From Phoronis australis (lineage: Eukaryota > Phoronida > Phoronidae), in assembly GCA_002633005.1 (NCBI GenBank), contig NMRA01000149.1:323870-387869 (forward strand): 64,000 bases of DNA. The letters are read 5' to 3'. The translations under genes and the position numbers were made by a program. Position 1 is the stretch's first letter. Each line of letters opens with the position of its first letter. Below, in pieces: positions 23,301 through 32,031 of this stretch. The notes under the pieces are model-generated. The model searched no databases and was not told where the DNA came from. It saw nothing but the letters and a program-made list of their open reading frames with translations.

Positions 23301-24349
23301 CTCATAGTCAAATGTTTCCAATTGCCATGTTCTACAAATATAAGNGGGCCTATTTCAACGAGAAACTGTAACTTTACGATTTTTATCTTGCACTATAATA
23401 TAAATAAGCGTTTTTACTATAAGTAGAATAAATCTGAAGACTTGTTTTTAATCTCAGAAAATAGTCACAACCTTGAGCTGCCACAGGTATAAATCAGACT
23501 GGCGACACCAAAACGGTCGTGAGTCCTGTAGTGAAACTGGTCCCTGGAGTCATTGTAGGATTAGTAATAAAATTTAGGCGTTCCCTCAGGGGGTGTTCAA
23601 AAGTTGTTGCAACCAGGTAGCAGGGCAAATCCTTAAGCCACAGAACTGCAGCTTAGGGTCTCGCACGCAACAGGGGCCCCCACTTGGCGTCACAGGGTCT
23701 CCCCAAAAGTCGTGGTGCCTGGGTGGAGGGGTTGAGGGAGGGAGCAGGTGAGAAAATTGTGACAACCAGGGATGAAATTTGGCCCCGACTCGTCGCCACA
23801 GAGGTTCCTCGAAAATGACATAACTAGGGCTCCCAAACTTTTTATAGTTTGGGATCCCCGAGACACATTAATCTGGGGTTTGTATCCTCATAGTCAAATG
23901 TTTCCAATTGCCATGTTCTACAAATATAAGTACAGTTATTTTGTTGTATTTTTATATTCCTGGATGGTGTAATAGTGTATACCATTGTTTTCAGTCCACA
24001 CCTGACGAAGACTTAATTCTCGACCGACACCCATCCTTTCACAACTTAATTATTGCAGCGGGGTTCGCAGGTAATTCTTGTTGCTTATATCTACACATTG
24101 GACGTAACCTTCTGCAGAAGAATACGCCTTTTCGAACTACATCAAAAATATAATGCTTACTAACTTCTTAACCATGTCTGTAAATTTGGAACAAAATTTC
24201 AATTTATCTTTTATCTTCTAGGTCGTGGTTTCAAGGTGGCTCCAGTTATTGGTAAAATTATGCTTGAAATGCTTCGAAACGACCAACCGTCTTATGACTT
24301 GAGTCGTTTTTCCATAAAGAGGTTTAATTTAAAATCGTCAGCTCTATAA
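17253..24349 (+). CDS. PIPOX: Peroxisomal sarcosine/pipecolate oxidase (8 exons, complete, 386 aa)
   Basis: Exons 17253-17369, 17816-17967, 18729-18942, 19730-19912, 21104-21247, 22453-22599, 23995-24070 and 24222-24349 join in frame to 386 codons; human PIPOX is about 390. The enzyme is a monomeric flavoprotein that oxidises sarcosine and L-pipecolate (lysine degradation) to imines with release of H2O2, in peroxisomes. The Rossmann motif [11 protein letters not shown] starts at residue 15 and the strand ends in the ribose-binding LLLEQ (Glu38). [10 protein letters not shown] follows, as in the human enzyme. The Cys that bonds FAD covalently is Cys316 in PCMYTSTPDED. The C-terminal [20 protein letters not shown] and FKVAPVIGK blocks are intact. 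The protein ends SSAL, so the peroxisomal signal is a non-canonical SAL tripeptide (the human enzyme ends AHL). The start codon is the first ATG after the TATA box. Intron 6 contains an assembly duplication. Confidence 0.95.
17370..17815 (+). other. PIPOX intron 1
   Basis: AT-rich, with no element seen. Confidence 0.8.
17816..17967 (+). CDS. PIPOX: PIPOX exon 2
   Basis: Acceptor TATTACTGCAG. It starts [20 protein letters not shown] (residues 40-59), the substrate- and flavin-contacting loop of the family, and ends in the split Arg codon after TKLVN. Confidence 0.95.
17968..18728 (+). other. PIPOX intron 2, with hairpin
   Basis: It contains the inverted repeat at 18207-18264. Confidence 0.8.
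18207..18264. repeat. Perfect 15-bp inverted repeat with an inner palindrome
   Basis: TTCAGACCAAGCTCA (18207-18221) is matched by its exact complement at 18250-18264. Between the arms lies a second palindrome, GGTCACATGGTGACC (18232-18246). It could be a tiny MITE or a hairpin RNA. Confidence 0.9.
18729..18942 (+). CDS. PIPOX: PIPOX exon 3
   Basis: 214 bases. It encodes [20 protein letters not shown], then the [11 protein letters not shown] helix and the [19 protein letters not shown] segment, matching the human region before the second FAD strand. The donor GTAACT is weak but in phase. Confidence 0.93.
18943..19729 (+). other. PIPOX intron 3
   Basis: Nothing recognised. Short frames on the minus strand look like chance. 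Confidence 0.75.
19730..19912 (+). CDS. PIPOX: PIPOX exon 4
   Basis: 61 codons, phase 0 at both ends. [20 protein letters not shown] to [24 protein letters not shown] is the conserved FAD-proximal turn. The donor AAG|GTTTCT is poor, yet the next exon continues the homology exactly. Confidence 0.92.
19913..21103 (+). other. PIPOX intron 4
   Basis: Somewhat GC-richer than its neighbours (for example 20320-20530). No gene or repeat is supported. Confidence 0.7.
21104..21247 (+). CDS. PIPOX: PIPOX exon 5
   Basis: 48 codons, phase 0 at both ends, acceptor CCCATTTCCAG, donor GTAAGTG. It encodes [20 protein letters not shown] and [12 protein letters not shown], part of the substrate-binding domain. 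Confidence 0.93.
21248..22452 (+). other. PIPOX intron 5, with an antisense SINE remnant
   Basis: It carries the degraded tRNA-derived element at about 21955-22135. The rest is AT-rich. Confidence 0.7.
21955..22135 (-). mobile_element. Degraded tRNA-derived SINE
   Basis: On the minus strand a B box, GGTTCGATTCC (22070-22080), is preceded by a tRNA-like stretch (ATTAGAGCG...ACTGCCACCGTGGGG) with a decayed A box. The tRNA-unrelated part runs to about 21955. The family differs from the SINE at 10529. Confidence 0.55.
22453..22599 (+). CDS. PIPOX: PIPOX exon 6 (covalent FAD cysteine)
   Basis: 49 codons, phase 0 at both ends. It starts [20 protein letters not shown] and ends VEPCMYT; the Cys is the expected 8-alpha-S-cysteinyl FAD residue. 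The last 51 bases and the donor GTAAGTCACC are repeated in the intron that follows. Confidence 0.94.
22549..22730 (+). repeat. 60/61-bp minisatellite spanning the PIPOX exon 6 end and donor (3 copies)
   Basis: Copies start at 22549 (exonic), 22610 and 22670 with ATTCCCAGTGTA or ATTCCCTGTGTA, and each ends ATGTACAC(G)|GTAAGT. Possible donors are at 22600, 22660 and 22721. Using the second or third would read a TGA within the first extra unit. The copies differ at only a few positions. Confidence 0.95.
22600..23994 (+). other. PIPOX intron 6 with assembly duplication
   Basis: It includes two intronic donor-repeat units and a 585-base segment present twice around an N. The real intron is probably about 586 bases shorter. 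Confidence 0.8.
22760..23930. repeat. 585-bp segment twice, joined by one N (likely haplotype overlap)
   Basis: 22760-23344 and 23346-23930 are the same length and almost identical, with about ten or fewer substitutions spotted and no indels. The single N at 23345 lies exactly between them. This is what results when two contigs from different haplotypes overlap without being merged. The segment has a GC-rich core (about 22990-23280). Confidence 0.9.
23995..24070 (+). CDS. PIPOX: PIPOX exon 7
   Basis: 76 bases, acceptor [30 protein letters not shown] and AAGFA; one base of the following Gly is left over. Strong match to the family's C-terminal FAD-binding block. Confidence 0.95.
24222..24349 (+). 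CDS. PIPOX: PIPOX exon 8 (last)
   Basis: Acceptor [32 protein letters not shown], then [12 protein letters not shown] and the end KSSAL, TAA stop at 24347-24349. The terminal SAL is an unusual type-1 peroxisomal signal. Confidence 0.95.
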
Positions 24350-24393
24350 GACACAGTAGAAGGTCAGGATGCTATTTTAATATTTACTTATTA

Positions 24394-25931
24394 CAGGAGA
24401 AGGCTACCTTTTTCATGCCATTTTTAGTAAAAAATATGATTTGTTGATTATCCAAGACATATGCTTCAGTTAATTACGGCTTCCGTAATTTTATTGATTA
24501 GTCGTGCCCTGCTCCGGAAGTGACGTACTTGGGGGGTTACGAATTTCCCGTCATTTTGTTTCTGCGTACGAGTTTACTGTGAGGATCTATTCCACTGTTG
24601 TTTTCGTGCTGGTTTCCAGGCTAAAACTGTCATCATCACTTCTCATTGAGTATTCAATGACAAGTTAGGTTGTTAGAAAAACTCAATTACGTTGGATTTA
24701 GGGATCGTTTAGTTTGTAACAGCCTGAAAATGACTGGAACTAGTCGTCGACCCGGCATATCACAGACCCAATGACGGAGACATTCTTCATAGTAGTGGTG
24801 ATGAGGTATTTTTTCGCGAATAGTCAGTGGCTGGATATATGTTTGAGCCCTAGTAGGTGAGGCAGAATACGCACAGACAGCTATGAGAGAGATGAGGCAG
24901 AGACTGAGGACGGACATGGTGGGACATCCTGGTGCATATGCACGGTATGAACTGTTATGCCAAACTCAATGGAATGCCTTTGCTGTTCCCACTGGATGGT
25001 GACCTGAGCACCCAAACTGCTTGATCACTAATCCCGCCGCGTCAGTGACTCCCTCGTCACACACTTCGCACCTTCCAAATACCTCCAATACTTTAGTCAA
25101 GTCCACAAATAAAGTTATCAACGCTTTTGTCACCCGCCTGTTTATACGACGAACTGTCCTCCTCACTGAGTGTCGAACTGGGCCTGTCATTCATTCCTAC
25201 TACTCAACATCGCTGCAGGGCTACTACAGGCTCTGGGCTCGAGACAACACTAGCACAAGGCGAATCACTGCTAGTTCCCGGAATTGCACGCTCTGGGGTA
25301 CGTTTGGAGGCACGGGTAACTGTATATGAAGGGCCTCCAGTCACAACTCGCGAGGCTTCTAGCTTCAAAAATGCTCTTCTCGGTGGTGGCGACGGTGCAC
25401 TGCCGGGAATCGACAACGACAGTATGGCACTCTTTTTCACGCGTTCTTTTGCACGAACCATAATGAAATCTCAGCATACATTTCTCTTTCGTAATTCGAC
25501 GGCAGAAAATGCTTGCCTCACACTCGGTAATTCTCCACTGCTTTGTACGTTTCGTGGACGGGTAACGCTGCGTTCTTCACACGAACGAGCCAAGTATGTC
25601 GGAGTGTGCCATCTTTCGGAAAGCGAAGTAATGGCATACCCAAAGTGCGCGTGAGACCATAATGAGTACACCCCAGTACGCACCAACCGTACGGCATGTT
25701 GACTGACAAATGCGAACCGGGGTAAAACAATGACTGTCTCGACAGCTCACGCAGTCAGAATAAATGGAAATAAAATGGCGGGAAATTCTTAACCCTCTAA
25801 ACGTCACTCCCGGAATAAGGCATGACTAATTAACAAAATTACGGGAAGCCATTATTAACTGAAGAATATGTCTGGGATAATCAACGAACCGTATTTTTGC
25901 TAAAATGACATGAAAAAGGTTGCCTTCTCCT
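24394..25931. mobile_element. 1.54-kb DNA transposon with about 165-bp terminal inverted repeats
   Basis: 24395-24561 and the complement of 25768-25931 align along their whole length. Outer end AGGAGAAGGC(T/A)ACCTTTTTCATG, then GTTGATTATCC(A/C)AGACATAT, GGCTTCC(C)GTAATTTT and GAATTTCCCG(T/C)CATTTT. TTA lies beside both ends (with one extra C on the left), compatible with the 3-bp TTA/TAA duplications of PIF/Harbinger-type elements. The interior is GC-richer with many short frames on both strands and frame breaks, so I see no intact transposase. On the plus strand the first AATAAA after the PIPOX stop lies inside (25108), so PIPOX mRNA may end within the element. Confidence 0.88.
24690..25690 (-). 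pseudogene. Unresolved broken open frames inside the transposon
   Basis: Minus-strand frames run in sequence: a 70-codon frame near 25580, MVRAKERVKKSAILSLSIPG at 25461-25204, then frames shifted by one or two bases around 25080-25190 (VLEVFGRCEVCDEGVTDAAG), and a signal-peptide-like MSVLSLCLISLIAVCAYSAS at 24917. The frame changes suggest a decayed single-exon gene, but I do not recognise a family. It may be chance in GC-rich DNA. Confidence 0.25.
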
Positions 25932-26604
25932 TTAAGAACTCTCCATACTTATCGAGTTGTCTGCCATGCAGGCCTATAGCATCTGTCTTCAACAGCTCAT
26001 CGCTGCGACAATGAAGCAGTCGCTGCCACTCGACTGTCCACACTTACCGATTTGGCTGCGTTTGGGCACCTCATTGCCATTGGTCAAGTTGCAGCATATA
26101 GTATTTTGCCAAGTGGGGACTCACTTACGGCGAGAGAAAGAAATTGCGCGATGAGCCTGCAACTGCGACGGAGCGACGAGTCATGCCTGGAGAGACGGTT
26201 GAGTTGCAAACAAATCGCTACGTGTGGACAGACATTTTGAACAAGAAATTAGTCGTCATGAAGTTTCCACTTACTGTGCGTGATTACTGCTCAAAAATTA
26301 TTTTACACAAACGTTAAGTGCGCCTTGTGGAAAGCTGGTCGCGAACTTTGTGCATAACGAATGTCTTGGTATGATGAAAGTATATAGCACACGAATTATG
26401 ACTTTAGCAGTCATTGGAAAGATTAAATTGAGCGTCGACCAGGATTGACATTGATATGATTAGGTTGAACTGCCTTTAATGTGATTTTTTGTGAAATAGC
26501 TTTGTGTTTACGGTAGATGAATACATTGGTTATGACAACTTGGTGTTGTTTTCTGAGTGTCTTTGTGTACTAGGGTGCCAAGCGGGGTGTCAACAACATT
26601 TTTA

Positions 26605-26644
26605 AAAGTTGCAGTCTCTTTTTAAAAAATGAGACTGCAACTTT
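26605..26644. repeat. Perfect 14-bp hairpin with 12-base loop
   Basis: AAAGTTGCAGTCTC (26605-26618) and its exact complement (26631-26644) surround an AT-rich loop, TTTTTAAAAAAT. Confidence 0.92.
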
Positions 26645-28454
26645 CGGAGGCCCTGTGATCCTCAAAGCCAATGTCGTGATCATACATTGACGCGCAATTT
26701 CGCCCGAAAACTTTGCACCTGAAACAATTAACGCCACTAACGGGTTCGAAATTGCGTGTGGGGTCCACCCCTCCTCCCAAATCCGCCCCGCATAATATGC
26801 TAGTCGTTGCTGCTTGGTGGATCTAACGAAACTTCAGTTAGAATATATATGTGCGACACTTGGAGAATTTTATCTGCAACCTAACAAAAGAATTTTAGAA
26901 CGAACTGAAACGATTGCAACTCAACATTGAAAGGTGGAAAATTCAAGCTGTGTTTTGCCTTGTTTTGTTGGCTAAAAGACAAGAATTAAATTAGGCCATG
27001 TTTTGCTTAATGTGATAGAATTCTATTTCCGTTATCAATTCAAGTCACCGGCAATGCGTACACTTGCCATTTGGGAATTCGCAGTTTTAGGTTTGCCCAA
27101 CCCTAACAAGTACTGTCGCGTTTCCTCGAGTCGCTGATGGTTTCTATCTTCCTATTGGTAACAGAAATAGAGTCCTATCGCGGTGAAGGAATTCATGAAA
27201 CCAATTTTATGGCAGAATTAGAATTCACGTATTTTTAACCAAGCCTTATGGTTTAATAGCGACGATGGGACGGGAAAAGGAATTGTTGTCACAGAGAGAT
27301 GATTTTTAAGGATTTTTTTTCTGCATGAGGTAATATGTTGGACAATAGATTTACTGTGGAAGTTTTAACCATCAAAAAAACATCACTGAATAGAACAGTT
27401 TGATTTCAATGTGGTCTGAGTAGTGTAGTTATGCGAATAAGTTTGGTGAAATTGAGAAGTGGAGGAAGAGGGCGACAGATTTGTACACAATGAATCGTTG
27501 TTCGGAAATCTTCGCCAAAATTGGAGAATTTGATTTCGAAATTACAAAATCGATCGCCGAATAGCAAGTTATTTACTGAATGCTTTTGACTTTAGCTCAG
27601 TTAGTGATGTACTTTTTTAAAAGTCTTTAAAAAGATGAGCGTAAGATGAGCCAACTGACTTTTAGATATGTTAAATACATGTACTTTTGGGCAACATATT
27701 TCTTTCGTTTTATTCCATACAACCACTCACTAATTACTACACATTTGATGCCCCCCATATCATGTGCCCCCATTGGATACCTCTCTCATTTTCTTGACCT
27801 ATCACAGTCGACTGGTGTATTGACATCATCTTTGTGACCAGCACATTAGCGCACTAACCACCGCTTGAACAGCTGATCGACTGCAGGGACAGTAAAAAAT
27901 TAAGTAGATTTCTCGAGGAACGTCACCAAATAGAAACCTAGCTGACGTTAGGCCTCAAGGTCGATTGTCAACACGATTTCTAACCAAAACACTCGTGCCA
28001 GGTAAAGCACCCTTCGAACCCAACACACTGAACTGCGGCGTAGATTTCTGATAGGGCGATATCGATTCACTCACGGCGAACCAAGTTTCGAAGTATTTGC
28101 ACCCATGTAAAACGCCACGTAACAGCAACGTTTCATACTAAATCCGACAACGGTAAGCTAACCGAACTCCGTTGTGGAAAAACATATTTATTTTTCAAGT
28201 AAGATGTCCTGATTATCCACTAACAATATCCCCGACAATAAATCCCTGCGGCACTGTTCGGTACCATTGTGTGCGCTCAAGGTCCCTGTATACGATCGGG
28301 ACTCAGAAATGTCGTCAATTAACGGTGTGTGTGTGAATGTACGTCTCGTTTTTATCGTAAAAAACAAACGCGAAGATGACAACCCTTGGCTAGTACTTGC
28401 CAAACGACAGTCATAACTTGTCTTGCAGCAGAGTAATCATAAGTCGGCAAGAAA

Positions 28455-28555
28455 TTCTCCTCTGCACACCTCTGCAACCTCTGCACGCACACCTTTGCAA
28501 CCTCCGTACGCACACCTCTGCGCACTTCTGTGCACCTCTGCACACCTCTGTTGCA
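28455..28555. repeat. Imperfect CTCTGCACACC minisatellite
   Basis: CCTCTGCACACC, CTCTGCAACC and CTCTGCGCAC variants repeat about every 10-24 bases. The arginine/cysteine-rich minus-strand frames across it are repeat products. Confidence 0.75.
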
Positions 28556-29982
28556 GTTTAAAGGTACATGCACCAAATATTTCAAAATATACTTGACTAA
28601 CTTCAACAGAAGTCTCCAAAACTTTGCCAAATTTGGATAAAATTCTTTCCGGAATAATTTGTTCAGACTTTCCTGTGGGTCTCAGTTATCGGCGTGCAGC
28701 TAGTTGCGTCGGCCACGGGCTAAGTTTCATACGCCTTGTGTAAGTTGTCTTTCTGTTCAAACGAAGAACGATAGTGATAAAAATGACGAATTTTGTCGTG
28801 TCAAGGCGGCCACATAATCGGCGTTGTGTTAGCTTTGCCTGTTGGTCTTTTGTTTGATATTTGTGACCCGTACATCAATAGCTTAGACCTACTGTCGGTC
28901 TAGTATGCTGTTGTTTGTATCGATCACAGACATTTAAAAATGCAAATTGGACCCGTTGACCTGCACTGTTGTGTTAGAATCTAAATCCAATACATAATAT
29001 TCCCGTGGCAAATTAACTGCCATTTCACGAGAACACCAAAAGTTTGACTCTAGGGTCACCGACTCAGATCTTGAAAAAATTGTGTGTACATACATCATGG
29101 TGGGATATGTTCAAAGTACTTATTTGAATTTTTTGGGCCATTATTTTTAAGTTAGAGCATCATGAATACTTTGGCCCAAAATAGCTCATTTTTGGTTCAA
29201 AAAGGCTCAGTTAGTGAAGTTGCTTTAAAACGGCTGAAAAGAATGGGGGGCAAAATATTTATATGTTTTTGTAGACATTGAATCTCTCTATCGGTCTTTG
29301 AATTTTCAAAGAGGTTTCGGTTAAGCTTCAATGGAGTGCCAAAATCCGGTAAATTTTGCCCAATTTTGACTTTAAGCCATTTTAAGGTACTGTGGGGGCG
29401 GGTTTACGGGGAGCTGATGATTTCCAATGATATTTTTCATCAGTTTGCTGTCTGACGAAGAAAATAAAATAAAAAATATGGGCTTTTTGTTTGTTTTCAA
29501 GCAATAAGTCGATAGAAAAGACATACCATCGCGTATTTTACGTTGCCTGACTATGGGCAGTATACAGCTGTATCTCGTAAACCTCATAAATGGTCTTCAT
29601 TAATTTTTACAAATATGTTTCTATGGTGATCAAATCAGTCGACGCTAATTTTAGATACTTTAACTAGTGCTGGCCTCCTGGTGGCAGTTTCTATAACTGG
29701 ATTTCTTCGGTGAAATTTCATGAAATTAAGTCAAAACGTTTCCATCTCGGAAAGAATGTCACATGCATGTTTGAGAACGACGCGTCAGTATTAATCCAGT
29801 TCTGTTACGATATTTTGTTTTCTGTCCACTGTTGTACCTGAGGATGACTCTTGATTAATATCGAAACGTCGTTTACATGCTGCACTCTAGCTTCGTTTTT
29901 GTTTTGCACGACTTACTTCTAATTTAGCCAAAAGCTAATATTATTCACATGCATGTTTTCGAATGAGTCTACCCTGTGCTAC

Positions 29983-29994
29983 CCCCCCCCCCCN
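29983..29994. other. Poly-C run ending in an assembly N
   Basis: Eleven C residues, then N, then CTGGGG. Probably an unresolved homopolymer. Confidence 0.8.
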
Positions 29995-31926
29995 CTGGGG
30001 TCCTGGAAACGTCCACCTTATTACCTGATAATTGTTACATACAATACATAAAATCATTTTAATCTGAGTTTTGTCATTTTTACAGGTAGCTAATTCTTTA
30101 ACTGATTCGACCCTAATCTGGTTTTGTCACTTGTTGTCACACTTCTACGAGAGATAAAAATGACATCTCTTAACAATATTGGACGCACGGGTTTCAAAAT
30201 TTTCGTTGTAGGTAAGGCTTACACCCAGCAAAATGACCCCAGTACAAATTAATACGCAAAGTAAAATGATCATAACAGCGTTTTGCCACAGTAAGTAGCT
30301 TGGAATGTTCTTTGGAAATTTTCAGCAATACAGGGTGAAGCAAGCTCATTTGAAGTATGAAAGTAAACATGCATAATTGTTACCATGGCAACTGAGTACC
30401 ATAAAAGTTTTCGTCCTTAAACCAGAAAATGACTAGCATCATAATAAATAATATGAAGCTATGACACCGAAGGATTCGAGATTCGCCATAAGCTTCACAC
30501 TTCATAATCCAAATGTAAACCATCTCTGTAAATCAAGTAAGAGTTTTACATTTTGTTGCTTTGATATATCTTGAAGTAGAAAATGACTAGTTACAAAACA
30601 TGAATCAAAAGCACATTTTGTACATAATTTAGAAAAATATGTGTCTTGCTATGACACATAATCATACCTTGAACAGAATTTGATTTTCAAACAAGAAAAG
30701 ATTTCAGGACAATTTCAACAGAATTTAGCAAACTGGCTCGTAAAAGCACTTGAGTGACCCCAACTTTCACTACAAAAAAGTACCTACGGATTTACCTCCT
30801 CTGTCACGTGATGAATGAAGTGAAATCATCAATATCAATTTTATTTGGTAGTCCTCCCGTACCACTTCCTAATACAATTATGTGTTATCTCTCATTAGAT
30901 GCAATCTACCTGTTTTTATATTGGAAAATTGCTGTCTTCGGTATGCAAAAACGTGTCATTTTCTTCGTAAACCTTTGAAGGCCTATAGGTAAAAAGCTAA
31001 GAGGTCAATAAGTGCAAAATTGGTGATTTTTGTTGCAGAACCACACCATGATCACATACACAGAGTTTAAGCTGAATCTGGAAGATGACCCCCAGTGGGA
31101 TTTTTTTCATTTCTTTTGTTATTCCGTGGAATGGCTCTTAAAAACGGGTGACTTCCTACACAACGTTAGGTTTGAAGTTTTCTTTAATAAACACGTCTTT
31201 CTATTAGTTAGATTTTTATTTGTCAATAATTATTTCGCATTCAGCAAACACGGTGCGTTAAAATTGTGGTTATATGGTAGTCCTTTTGAGAGTGAAATCG
31301 CGATCCCAAAATATGTCTTGCCAATGAAATAAACAAAATTTTACATCAAAATATATTGCATACTTATTTTAGAAAAATGCATCAGATTTCCAAAATACGC
31401 AGTTACCGAAAATGCGTTCATGGGTGGACTTATTTGTGGAAGTTCGCGGTACGAAAATACTGGATTATCGAACCGAGTATATATTTCCGGCTCTATCCGC
31501 TGTGTGCGAGATATTTATTTTTTGACAGGCTAAGTGTCAAAACGTCCGAAGACTAAATTCACAGATTTTGTCAAAAAAGAAGTTTCAAGAAACATACATC
31601 TAAATTTCATAGTTGTGTGTTGTCTTTGATTTTAAAAAACCAAATGTCCTTGCCAAAAAGTCTATGGCTAAACTTTTTTCTGACGTACTCGGATCTGACG
31701 CCTCTCTGCAGTTTCCCCCTACTAACATTGAACTATGACCTCATTTCAATGTCAATCAGGTTGAGCGCATGCGTATAATGGTTATGCGTATGGCCGTTTG
31801 AACTAAATTTACTACGAGCATACTGTGCATGGTAGAGACGTTTACGTTGCCTTTCAACAGATTATTTTCCCGAAGTGTGTCATGTAACGATATTCAAACG
31901 AAAGAAGATTCACCCAGGTTTCAACT

Positions 31927-32031
31927 ATGGCAGGAAACAGACGTGACGACGAACGTCAGCGACTGATAGCACAAATTCAAGAATGGAATGCGAACCGGTT
32001 GGACTTGTTCGAAATCAACCTCCCTGGAGAG
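31927..32031 (+). CDS. AFDN: Afadin exon 1
   Basis: 35 codons from ATG, phase 0 end, donor GTATTT. MAGNRRDDERQRLIAQIQEW, then NANRLDLFEINLPGE, the conserved N-terminal helix before RA1. The start is supported by homology to the afadin N-terminus. Confidence 0.95.

Larger units (their letters stand above)
25932..31926. other. Intergenic region between PIPOX and afadin
   Basis: No exon with recognisable protein was found on either strand. It contains a perfect hairpin (26605-26644), a CTCTGCACACC-type minisatellite (28455-28555), a poly-C run with an N (29983-29994) and the afadin promoter at its right end. Near 29835-29875 the motif GAGGATGACTC...ATATCGAAACGTCG resembles sequences found at ends of invertebrate repeats, but I cannot name a family. 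Confidence 0.55.

Noticed and set aside
22760-23930. True tandem segmental duplication in PIPOX intron 6
   Set aside because: Exactly equal lengths, a single N at the junction, and the same pattern at 49225 make an assembly overlap far more likely.
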